Shown here piece by piece: positions 25,901 to 38,200 of a stretch of DNA of 64,000 nt; within the stretch, counting starts at the first letter, position 1; every line of letters starts with the position of its first letter. Made by a program: the position numbers and the translations under genes. The stretch covers positions 47,656,625 to 47,720,624 of the forward strand of contig JABBOT010000001.1 of the NCBI GenBank assembly GCA_016165875.1, written 5' to 3'. The stretch is from Acanthopleura granulata (Eukaryota > Mollusca > Polyplacophora > Chitonida > Chitonidae). Under the pieces are notes generated by a model. That model did not search any database and was not told where the DNA came from. It worked only from the letters and a program-made list of their open reading frames with translations.

Positions 25901-28900
25901 CAAAGATATAGAATTTAGCCCGGTTTCTTAGGAACCATGGCCTTTAGCTACACCAGTTTAAATTGTTATTTTATGGACGGAATAAATCTTTTTTTCAATC
26001 AAAGAGGAGGCTAAAAACGATAAAAAAATAAAAAAAGAAAATCATCTGATTTGTGGGAAAGGTGCACAATACCAGGAATTTTTCCACTTATGTACATCAT
26101 TTAAAATCCTTGAAAAGCTGGAAGAGCATAAAAACATCAACATCAGACAATATATAAGGGTATATTTTCAGTTTTATTTTTATTCCATTTTTGGATATTT
26201 TAGTGTCAGCTTACCCTCTAAAGACAAACCGGTGTTGCCTTATTTAATGAACATTGGAACTGGACAAGTTAAGTACATCAATCAGCTGTCCATGTAGCAA
26301 CTGTTACACATACATGTGCAGAACAGAATGGTGTAAGATGTAACAGTTGATATTAGGCTCAGACAGTCATTTGATATCATCAAATAGATTCACTTGTCAA
26401 CATCCAGAACACAAGAAATTAACCATACAGCACTTTAATAAACCACTGGACAAACTGTGTAACACAGATATCGAATTAGGTTCAGACAGTCATCTGACAC
26501 CATCAAATAGACTTACTTGTCGGCATCCAGGACACAGAAGGAATCAATGAAGGGGAAGTTGCCCGCTATTGCATCAAACTCTCCGTGGGAGATAAATCCG
26601 TCTTTATCATGGTCATAGTTCTTGAACACAGCCTGCAGACAAACACATGTACAGAAAGGGTATGAATCACAGGACAGATCTTTATAACCATTCTCAATAT
26701 GGCTACTGTTAGCACCTTCATCAAAAATGCAAAATTTCCCCCAAGAAAACGTAATTTATAGTTGGACTCTCACCAGCTCTTCAAATACGCATACCTGAAT
26801 ATACTGGGGAAGAAAATTTATAAAATACAGACAGATGATTGTCATGAATTTCACTAATCAACTGAACAGTTGCTCAAACTTTACCACTTACCTCAACCAT
26901 ATTGTGCACATGCTTATTGATGGTTTCTGGATCAGGGGGGCTAACTCCTGCAACCCAGTCAGCAAACACAACTGGTTTTGTGGGAGTTGAGGGCTATGGA
27001 AAAGTAGAGAAAGTATAACCCACATATATATTGTTCACGTAGTGTTATCAATATCAAAAGGGAATTCAACCATGAAGAAGCACTTATAACATTTGATGCC
27101 TCTTTCATGAAAAATTGAAAAACAGAAATCTGCTTAATGCCACAAGTGATAAAAATGATCCAAATTTAGATCAAAATGTATGAAATGCACAAAGCATGAA
27201 TTTGTGATGGTAAAGCCATGCACCACGTTTCAATTCAACATCACACACTGTCCTGTAAAAAAAAGTCTAGAAAACAGCTCAAGTCCAAAAGCGGACAAAA
27301 AAATGGCAATAATTTTGAGCAAAACTTAAACTTGATGTATAGCTTGCTAAGTGCCACACAGTAAGCAGGTTTGAAAAGAGGTCAGGACATTTCATACCTG
27401 ACACAGACAGGATGCAAACCTACTGTCTCTCCCCCCACCCAATCCCCTCTCCCACTCTTCCTCCTCAAACCTACTGTCTCTCCCCCCACCCAATCCCCTC
27501 TCCCACTCTTCCTCCTCAAACCTACTGTCTCTCCCCCCACCCAATCCCCTCTCCCCCTCTTCCTCCTCAAACCTACTGTCTCTCCCCCCACCCAATCCCC
27601 TCTCCCACTCTTCCTCCTCAAACCTACTGTCTCTCCCCCCACCCAATCCCCTCTCCCACTCTTCCTCCTCAAACCTACTGTCTCTCCCCCCACCCAATCC
27701 CCTCTCCCACTCTTCCTCCTCAAACCTACTGATCTCCCACTCTTCCTCCTCAAACAGCACATGAAGAGTTCTCTTGTGCCTTTGTGTAATCTGTGCGCGT
27801 ATATATCTGATGCCACAATAATGAAATACATGGAAGTGGCTAAAACTACTACGGCACTGTTCACATAAAATCATCTTGCATATTGTGAAAAGGGGGTTCC
27901 ATTTTTAGAATGGCTTGAGAACTTGTGATGATAAAAGGAATGTTAGGTCAGGAATAACAACAAAATTATAAAGCCTTTCTAATACCAAGACTTCACATGG
28001 CTGCCACAGTCAAGTTTATGTTTGCAGTTAACTATTTTGATTTGAAGGCTGTCCAGTATTCAAAGTGTACTCAAAGAAGAATGTCAAGGACTCCAGACTG
28101 CTCACCGAAGACAAAGAACTACGTGGTTCCCGTGCCAGGGACAGCTCATATATCTCATCTTCTGTGTAATGGAGATCCAGGGATAACTGAAAATACAAAA
28201 TAACAACAGAGTTGATTTGCAGAACATGCATTTTGAAATGTTAAATTATTCCTTCCTGATCACTCTGTGTCGATGCACATAACTTACATATTATTAGCAA
28301 TTACATCCAGTACAAAACAGAGCCTGATATTAAATCACTCCTTCTGTCAGTTATATTCTGATAAAAAACAATATATTTTGATTTTGCTCTGACTGTGTTG
28401 AAGTGTTACTTACTTTGATGGTGTTGATGAGGTCCATATTGGCCTCAACAGGAACAGAATCATGCTGTAGTTTGGTCAACTCCTCCAGAATGATGGACAA
28501 CTGAGCCATCTTCCTGAAGTTGATCAAGTTCCCCTCCACTCTGTCAGGTAAGGCTATGTGCAAGGAGATCAAGTCCTTTAGATGAACACCACTGTAACAC
28601 ATGAAAACATCTTCACTTAGTGATTCATACACTGACCAGGTGTCTGCATGAACACCACTGTAACACACGAAAACACCTTGACTTGGTCATTCACACACTG
28701 ATCAGGTGTCTACATGAACACCACTGTGACACATGAAAACACCTTTTCTTTGTCGTTTATACACTGACCAGGAGTCTACAGGAACACCACTGTAAGACAT
28801 GAAAACACCTTGACTTGGTCATTCATACACTGACCAGGTGTCTGCATGAACACCACTGTAACACATGAAAACACCTTTTCTTTGTCATTTATACACTGAC

Positions 28901-31900
28901 CAGGTGTCCACATGAACACCACTGTAACAAATGAAAACGCCTTTTCTTTGTCATTTATACACTCACTAAATGAACACCACTTTGATTGTCTCTTCGATGA
29001 CTGGTTGATGCAATACATGTATGTTCATAACCATGACAACATAATTTAATGTTTCCTGACAAAATGACTTTAACAAAACAAAATAACAGGCATAAAGACA
29101 CATTTTGATTTAAAAAAAAAACAACAAACAAACAAGAAAGAAAGGTTGATCAAAATTATTGCGTTGAGGCTGACGTCAATATTTTCCATCATGCAAACCC
29201 ACTTAGCCGAGACAAAGTTCTTACAGGATAGGGATGCGGAATCCAGTACATTGGGCTAGCGCTCTTCTGTAATTACTGAAGTTGTTGTTGGAGGAGAGCA
29301 GCTCTGTAAATTCCATCAGAGTCTGTAAACGTACAGAAAACAACATGACATGTTGATGAAACTTGTACACTTTTTATCATCTACTCTGTACGCATTTGCC
29401 AGATCCTACATTTACAGCTTTTGATTCTACAATTAATTTACCAATAAAAATATATCTACTGACAGTTTAGTACACATTTTTCCCCTTCTTATGTTAATAG
29501 TGTCTCATCACAAGAATGGCTTGTAGAGTGAGGCAGATGCCAGAGTGATAAATTTATTTATTTGACTGACATTTTACACCATATGCAAGAACATTTAATT
29601 TATAAGATGGCAACCAGCATTATGGTGTGAGGGCTCCATGCAGACCTTGTGTGCTGAATTACAAGTTTACGGATAAATGCAACTAAAATGCGTCAAACAT
29701 AGATGAGCACCCACAGAATTCCCAGGTGTACTGCACGTACATGTAAGGAGCAGAATGTGACATGCAAACTGACTGGTAAAGAGAATGGAGGGCTGATAAT
29801 TAAAGCACTTGTATCCAACAGCAGATGGTACAAATCCTCAAAATGTCAGTCTCTTCATACATTTACAATGCTTTATACTGTTTTAAATTTGTTATTTAAA
29901 ATATAATCAAACGAATGTAAACTCAACAGGAATACAGAGTAAAACTGAATATGTATGGAAAGAAACTGCTGGTTGTACATGTTGTTAACATACTGTAGTT
30001 ACATACCCACATATCTTCTGACTGCAACTAACCTTCTGCTTTTCTGATGACAGGCACCCATTGGTCTTTGCTAGGCGGGCCAAGGAACTGTGTGTTAGGC
30101 CACCAACAACGGCCATCAATGTGTTGAAATTCTGCAGGGTTTTTAATCTCTGCAGAGGATAACAAACAATGAAGATACAGTCTGAATTACATATGCTGTA
30201 CACGTATGTTCACACTTACTGGGATAAACCATATATTTTGTCCAAGTAAAGTCACTGTCCTGCATAGTGTGAATGGCCACATTTTCCTTTTTATACATGT
30301 GGCATTGATTAAAAATTGGCACTTGAAGTTGCACACTAAAATACTCAGAAACAAAAGAAATAATTTCTTTCTCTCCCAGTTTTTCAGCAAAGTAAAGATA
30401 TGGATATGTTGTTCATCAGTTGGACTAAAAATGTGGGAAAAAGAAACTGCACATTCCTGTTTTATTACATGCACATTGGCTGAAAGGAGCAGACATGGTG
30501 TCCCAATGATTAAAAACATTAAGATAGCATATAATTATTCTATGTCTCGCCAAGCTTTTGCTACCACAAAAAAAGCCTCTGATGTCAGAGTAGCCATACC
30601 TGGGTGCATATTAAGTGGATTTTATCCATGACAGGAAATGAACATTCATTTTTTATTTGATTGGTGTTTTATGTTGTCCTCAAGAATATTTCATGGCGAT
30701 GGCGACCAGCTTTATGGTGGGAGGAAAACGAGCAAAGACCTTGGGAGACTTACTTTGGCAATCTTAAAGCATATAAACATACATGTACACCTATGAATGC
30801 AACTGCTCAGTGATGTCACTGATACCAATGCTGTTGAACCACCACACAATACCATATTTCAAAAGCTTTTTTACCCTGTTGGAAAAATTCTGAAAAATAA
30901 ATCAAACCCAAAAATTTCCTGCACTCTGTTCAATGACATCTTATTCATTTTATTGTTTTCTTTGCCTTTGCAGTTGTCTGTACCCAACAGACCTTTCTGA
31001 ACTGCCAATAAAGAAAGAGCATTCGACCAACCATAATCAATAATGTTGCAAGTTGGCCAACTGAATACCCCACCAAATGGTTACAAAGGTTCAATCTTTC
31101 TGTGACGTCATGAGGTCACAATTGCTTTCACCAGGAATGAAACAGAGAGTAACGTTGTCACAAGAAGGGGTGGTGGAACACTGGATGTGGTGGATCTGTT
31201 TGTGACAGACTTCTGATGTCACTAGCCCACTGGCATTGCTCTTGGCTATCCTGCCTTACCTTGGCCACATCCACAAACTTGATGATGACATCCGCCCTCT
31301 GCTGGGGGGTTGTCTTACTGAGGACCATACACTGTATCCACTGGGACAGACCGTTAAACAGCGCAATGGATCGCTCCAGTTTGGGGTTCTCCTTCAGAGT
31401 GGCATGAATTGCATAGTGTTTGAAATCACTGAACTGAAAATCGGGATGAAAATCAAGCATTTGTATATGACCAGCATGCCAGTGAAAAAAGGGCCATCAT
31501 AATGACTAATTGCATGAAACATTTCGTTCTAACTCCAACAATCTGGAATAAAAGGGCATTTTAAAAGCTGCAATTCAACAGGTACAACACAAAGCCAGAA
31601 AAACATTTCAAACTATATTAATGCTTTTTAAAGTAGAAGTTCTGCAATGAGGTGTTGCCAAGATGAATTGTTATTATTGTTAGTGTATTTGTACCCAGTA
31701 TATTTATTCCATCTCAAACATATAGTACACTGCATCAGGCTGCCTAAAATCAGAAAAAGGAGAATTGATGTATCTGAATATTCTAAACACTACAATAGAT
31801 TGAAGCGGAAAAAAGAAATGTGTGAGTTGCAAGTGTGCAAACTTACTGTGATCCTGCGGAAAGCTTTGTGTTCCAGGAAGGTGAGTTGTTCAGCCAGTTC

Positions 31901-34900
31901 ATCAGACTCAAGATGGTTGAAAACTAGGGACACTTTCCGATGCTGACGGACAGATGTGTTCCGTACTGACATGTTTCGGATCCATTCATAAGATGGGCTG
32001 AAAAAACAAACACGTACATGTATGTGCAGCGTTCACAGACTGCGAGGCATATCAGACAGGAATGGTGTCTTTTATAATAGCCCAATAAGAGGACTCCTGA
32101 AAACGAAATGCAAACATTTATAAACTGTTATCTAGGTCAGTAATGGCAAAATCACTGATATTCAGTGCATAAACTGTCCAAATGTATGACTTTTACACAC
32201 TGGAGAAAAAAAAACCTGATCATTGGCAGATAATGTGCATGTGTGTGTGTGTTCCTATTAATAATGAAATGCATTTCGGATTTGACAATATCACATCACA
32301 TTTATTTCACTGTACATGTGTTTAAGAAAAACTTATTTGTAATAAGATATGGCAGAATCTGGTGTATATATTGACTACTCACACTTTGGACAGATCCACC
32401 ATCTCAAACTGTCTGCTGTCTTCAGATTTGAGCACAGAGCGGAAGTTCTGAACAACCTCTCGCAGTTTAGGATCAAGATCAAAGTGCACTGGAAAATTCT
32501 TTATCCAATACCTGAACATGAATACAGGGAAATGCATGACAAATACACAAATGTGCAATTTATTTATTGATGTTTTACACCGTACTCCAGGATATTTCGC
32601 TAACAGGACAGTTGCCAGCTTTATAGCTCAGGCAAGCCCGAGGGAAACCATGACATTCTGCAGGTTGCTGGCATACCTTCCCATGTATGAATGGTGAGGA
32701 AGTCAGCATGAGCTCGACTTGAACTCACAGTGCCAACGTAGGCAGAGGCTCCTGAGTCACTGTGCCGCACTAGCATGCTAACCTATGAGCCACAGAGGCC
32801 CCTAGTATACTTGAGGCCAAGAGGAAGCATAACAAGACCTCCACCATATAAGTTGATTTCCTTCCACTCCGGATACTGAACACAGACCTAAAGTAATCTC
32901 TCTCACTCTAAAAAAAAACAAAAACAAAGAGTTCAATGGAAAATGAAATCAAAAGTAAGCAAGAAGACCATATAATATGTCTATGTTCAGGTACATTTGT
33001 GAACGATATTTGGCACAACTGCTTGCTTATCTAATTTATGTGTATCGTTAACACCTTACTTGCCAAGCCTGTATATGAAAGTGTGCCCAATATTTCAACT
33101 ATGCACGTACAATGAATGAATGAATATGGTTTTACACCATGCAGGTACAATGAAGACATGAACACGTAGGTGTACTTTGAATGTTGTCTCCATTAGGCAT
33201 AATCCTCCATCAGCAAACTCACCTGACAGCATGACAAATCTTGGCTTTATAGCGGAAGATCTCGCAGTCGCTGTTACTAGCTATATGCAAACAGGTGGGC
33301 TCCGTGCATGCAATTGTCTCATCACAGCTCTGGTATCTGAGGCCAGACTCAAGGAATATGATCCAAACAGAGCCAATAACAGCACAAGGACATACATACA
33401 GATTGCTGAATAGGATGCAGATGTCAAGATGACAATTTACAGTAATGATAACGAACACCTGGCAATCCTGAAGTTTATATATCATGGAAAGATATGTGGT
33501 ATTTACATACATCATCTGCAGGTGACATTCAAGGGGTAAATATTTCAGAGGATCTCCATGAATGCGCTAGGAATTATTAATTATGATACAATTAAGGTAA
33601 ATCAGTCTCATACAAATACAAATTAGTATTCTAAGGATCTCAGGAGGACTGGGATGAAAGAATGCTTGGTGTTTTATGCCGTACTGAAATATTTCACTTA
33701 CATATATACCACAGCTGTAAAGAACAACTGAGAATTAACACCACCATGTAGGGTTTATTCATTTATTTTATATAACTGTACTTGACGACCGAGCATCACG
33801 GTGGGAATAAACACACAAAAACACATTGTAGAAGGTTTCATGGACTCACAAAATGATAGAGATTTAACAACATATCACAGGAAGTTTGGGATGAATGACA
33901 CTACATCATAAGAGGTTAACAAAACAAGAACAAAATTTTTCGCTCAAATTTTTCAAATTCAGTATATCAGGAAAGAATTTCGAGTTCTTAACTACACTGT
34001 ACATGGAAGTGTAACACAATCAAATAATCTCTTAAAACTGTGAATACTGGTTTACAGTAGCTTATACATATAATACATAGATGATTTTCATCAAGCTACT
34101 TTAACACACCTTCACAGGCAAAGCATAAGATTTCAACATGACGCAAATAGAAATTTCTTCTTTTCATGAAACATTTATGATACATGTACAATGTGTGAAA
34201 ATCAAACTTACCACGGTAGTGCATTGACTGTTTTACCTACTGAATATATGCTCAGGTATGAAACAATTTTTGCTCTGAGCACACTGCATATACATTGGAT
34301 TCACTCAACTATGTAACTTGTTCATTAGTACTAGCAATGTGATGGCCCATATAAAAAGGATACAAGTCAACAAATGCTTCAGCCAGGTCATTTGATGAGA
34401 GAAACCATTTGTGCATCAGAAAAAACACCCGTGGATACTCACAATGGTCCTTGATTACCCCATCCTCACCTGCAAAAAGACAGGTCAATGTATTTGTGTG
34501 CATGTGTGTATTTATGTACTCGTTTGAGTCTTGGCCTGATGTGTTTGTGTGTAAGTCAGCCTAATGTATTTATGAGTATGCTGGTCTGACTTATTTGTGT
34601 GCAAGTTGGCCTGATGTATTTTGTGAGCATGTTAGGTTGATGTATCCGTGTGCATGCTGGGTTAAAGTATTTGTATGTATGTCATTGCATCATTGCATGA
34701 TGTATTCGTGTCATTGTCAGTCTGATGTATTTCTCAGCATGCTGGGGCATTTGTACATATGCAAGCTTAATAATTTTGTGTTAATGCCATTTCCATAAGT
34801 GATTATAATCCTATTGCTTTCGTGAAAAAAAACCTATTTCCACTTTTGCCTCGTTTAGTCCAAGCTTTCAGAGGATACATACGTATCCCCACAACAGATG

Positions 34901-35212
34901 TACATACAGTATGCATGCACAAGCATGCTGCAGCCCTGATGGTACTTACTGAAAGCCTCAACAACCAGTTGCACAAGTTTTTCAGCCGATGCTGCCCTGA
35001 CGGTCACCCCAGGAATGATGGGTTTCTCCTCCTCCATGTAGCAGGCCGGCAGGAGGCTGCTGCAGGGAGGGGTACTGGGGCAGTGGCTGGAGGTACTCAG
35101 CTTGTCAGTGCTGCCCACCTCGGGTACCGTCTTCCCCACACCGCCAAAACACACAGTTGTACTAGGGCCATCTGTGAAGTGGAACACCAGAAAATCAATT
35201 ACACATACGAGT

Positions 35213-35259
<47 letters not shown>

Positions 35260-38200
35260 AGTCACATCAATAATTGAACACTGCTTTTGTCTCTAAAATA
35301 TTACATGCACAGGCAGTCAGAGCACAACTAGGGCAAACTTCTGTTTGTTGTGACAACCTCCATGCATATACATGTGTCAATCCACAGGAGGATACAACTG
35401 TATTCTGTACAAGCAGATCTCAGATGTATTTGTATGCTCAACAGCTATTATTGCCATCATTTGTGCATTGTTGCTGACTTTACATGCCATAAAGCCAGAA
35501 GTACATGTATCTTCTGCAAATACATATATTTATTTATTTATTTTCTTATTTGATCAGTGTCTTACACCATACTCCAGAATATTTTACTTATACATGTACG
35601 ATGGCGATCAACATTATGGTCGAAGGAAACCAGGCAGAGTACAAAAGCATAGAAACTCTGAAAAAAGAAGAAATGTAATGCATGGTTGACGTTCTCAATA
35701 TTTCGACTAAGTTTTACTTGTCATCTTCAGGAGAAGTGACATGCGTTACATTTCTTCTTTTTTCGGAGTTTCTATGCTTTTGTACTTCACTAAGCTAGTT
35801 GGTGGATCAACAAGAAACCAGACAGAGCCTGGAGGAAAGCTGGGGCCAACTGCAGGTTGCTGAAAGACAAACCGCTGGAGAGGAAGCCAGCATGAGCTGG
35901 AACTGAGCTCTCAGTGACTACATTAACGGGAGGCTGCTGCCTGGTCATTTTGCCGAGCTAATAAGCTAACCAAACGTAAATGTATGTAGCTACAATGTTA
36001 ACATTCATGAACCATTGCTAACCTTATGGCCAATTGGAACAGTAACAAATGTGGGCATGCAGGGCCAGTGATGATTAGCCTATATACATGTACATGACGA
36101 TTTCCACAGCCAAATTATGCTTGCGTTAGATGCCTGTTGCACTGATTCATATCACTAAAAATAATGAGTCCACTAATAACAGAAGAGCTATATCTCCATG
36201 TGGTTATGAGGTAGTATGTCCCAAATCACTCACACTGCCTAATCTTTACATAGGATATCCTGAAATGAGCTGTGAAGAATTGAATAAACTGTACTCAACA
36301 TTGTGTGATTATGATCAAAAACTCACATATCATGGCACTTTTGGAGAGCGTGTATAAACTGCAACATGGTTGATATTAGACAACAGTAAAAGTATGACCA
36401 CCACTGAAATGTTTTCAGCCTTAACATGGGAAAGTATATAGGAAGTATATATTCAGTGTCATGAGGATCTAACTATCTACAAATCTGTGAATGACTCTTT
36501 CCTTGAAAACATAAAAAATATATTTCATATAAAAGAACAAGAAGAAAAACAACTAAGATCAAGTAAAACAATACAACTAATTTCCATTTTTCCTCATTCT
36601 GAAATGTTTCAACAGAGTTTTTTCTCTTCTGGAAGTTTATACTGGATTGCTCTCCCTACTACTCTCTCATGTGCCTGTTCAATACAGAATTTTCAACACC
36701 TGCATGACAAATGGTTGACCCATATACATGTATCTGAAAGATAGCTGCATTATTACATAATTATACCTTAATTCAACTTTTTCTATCACGGCTGAAAACA
36801 ATATTTTGAAATATCCCTGGAGAACTGCAGGATCTAGAGAAATAATTCTCATACCTTTACGAAGCTTATACCTGTGGTGGCACAAACAATTCATTTATGG
36901 CTTCACTTTTACACTAACTGTATACATTAACTAGCCTTTAATAATGGCCTTAACCATTGAAAAGGTTGAAAATTTACAGTAGCCTGCCTTGTACATAATT
37001 CCCTAATTCCATACCCCATTTTACCACGTACTTGTTTAAACATTATGATATCTGTATTATATATATATTTATATTTGTACTTCATTCAGTTTTCATTCTA
37101 GTTCCATTAGTACACATGTACTGTGTCAATGTTTATAAATGTGTGTTTGTGGAGGGCCTCAGGGAAGATCAACAATATAGTGACTAAGTTGTACTACCCT
37201 CAGAAAGTAAAGACATTATTATTATTATCCAAACATGTAGCTTCCCCTTTCATTCTTGTGATGTTGTATTACCAAGATATCACAGTTTAAAGTAAACCAA
37301 CTTGAACACATGGGGCAAACTGAAAGCCCTGCTATGTTATCAAGTTTAACCCAGAAGACATACATGTAAGTCTTCTCAATCAGCATAGAGTAAATGTACT
37401 AGTGAATTAACATCTTCCTTCATGTTTCTCCAACATACAAAATGGTATAACACAATGTCTCATAAGAATTTCTATTAACAAAATTGCACTGCCAAGAATC
37501 ACCATCCAAGAATTTAAGAAATATAACAGTTGGGGGCATTTACATGTACTTGTATATTTAAGTCTGTTTTCACTTATTGCCTGAAATAAGATTAAATTGT
37601 TTGTTGTCTTTTAACATCTTGCTCACTTCACTACAGCAGCTTTATGGGTGGAGGAAGCTGGAGTGCCAAGGTCAAGACCGCAAGGAAGCTTAGTGCCCAG
37701 AATAAAACCACCGCTCCTGAAGAAATTACTAATGAAATTTCTCGTGTGACAAATATCTATGTAGATGTAACCCAATATTGATGGAAGACAAGCGGTCTTT
37801 GATGAACTTGCATTGTGATCCTCCCCAAGGCCCCCAAAACAGTGGAAGCAGTAGGTGTAACTACATAATTTAGAACTTGCTTAAACTGACAAATTATGAG
37901 AACATCCTTGAACATGAGTCCTATCAGCAGAATGTGAAATTCCACAAACTGCACTCCAGGAAAATTTTCATAAATGATTTCAATATGGGCTATGTGGTTG
38001 CCCTTTTTTTCCTTTTCTATGGAATCAGTATATTTAGAGAGTATAGTAAATGCTCTAGGGCACATTTTATGAAGAGTATGCAATGTTTCATCAAACATAA
38101 AGACCATGGCCAGATATCTCTACAGTATACGTCATCATGACAATTATGTTTGACATAACTCACATCCTGTTTGTAAAACCAGCCCCAGGGTAAGTCCTTG

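Noticed and set aside
27371..27874. Open frames of 160-165 codons on both strands
   Set aside because: They arise only because the 51-bp minisatellite unit is a multiple of three; the flanks add nothing recognisable and the region is intronic to RASGRP.
28776..29018. Minus-strand frame with 22-residue repeats
   Set aside because: Generated by the 66-bp minisatellite; treated as a splicing curiosity rather than a gene.
34822..35277. Plus-strand 151-codon frame
   Set aside because: It is the antisense of a RASGRP coding exon and an (AT)n tract.
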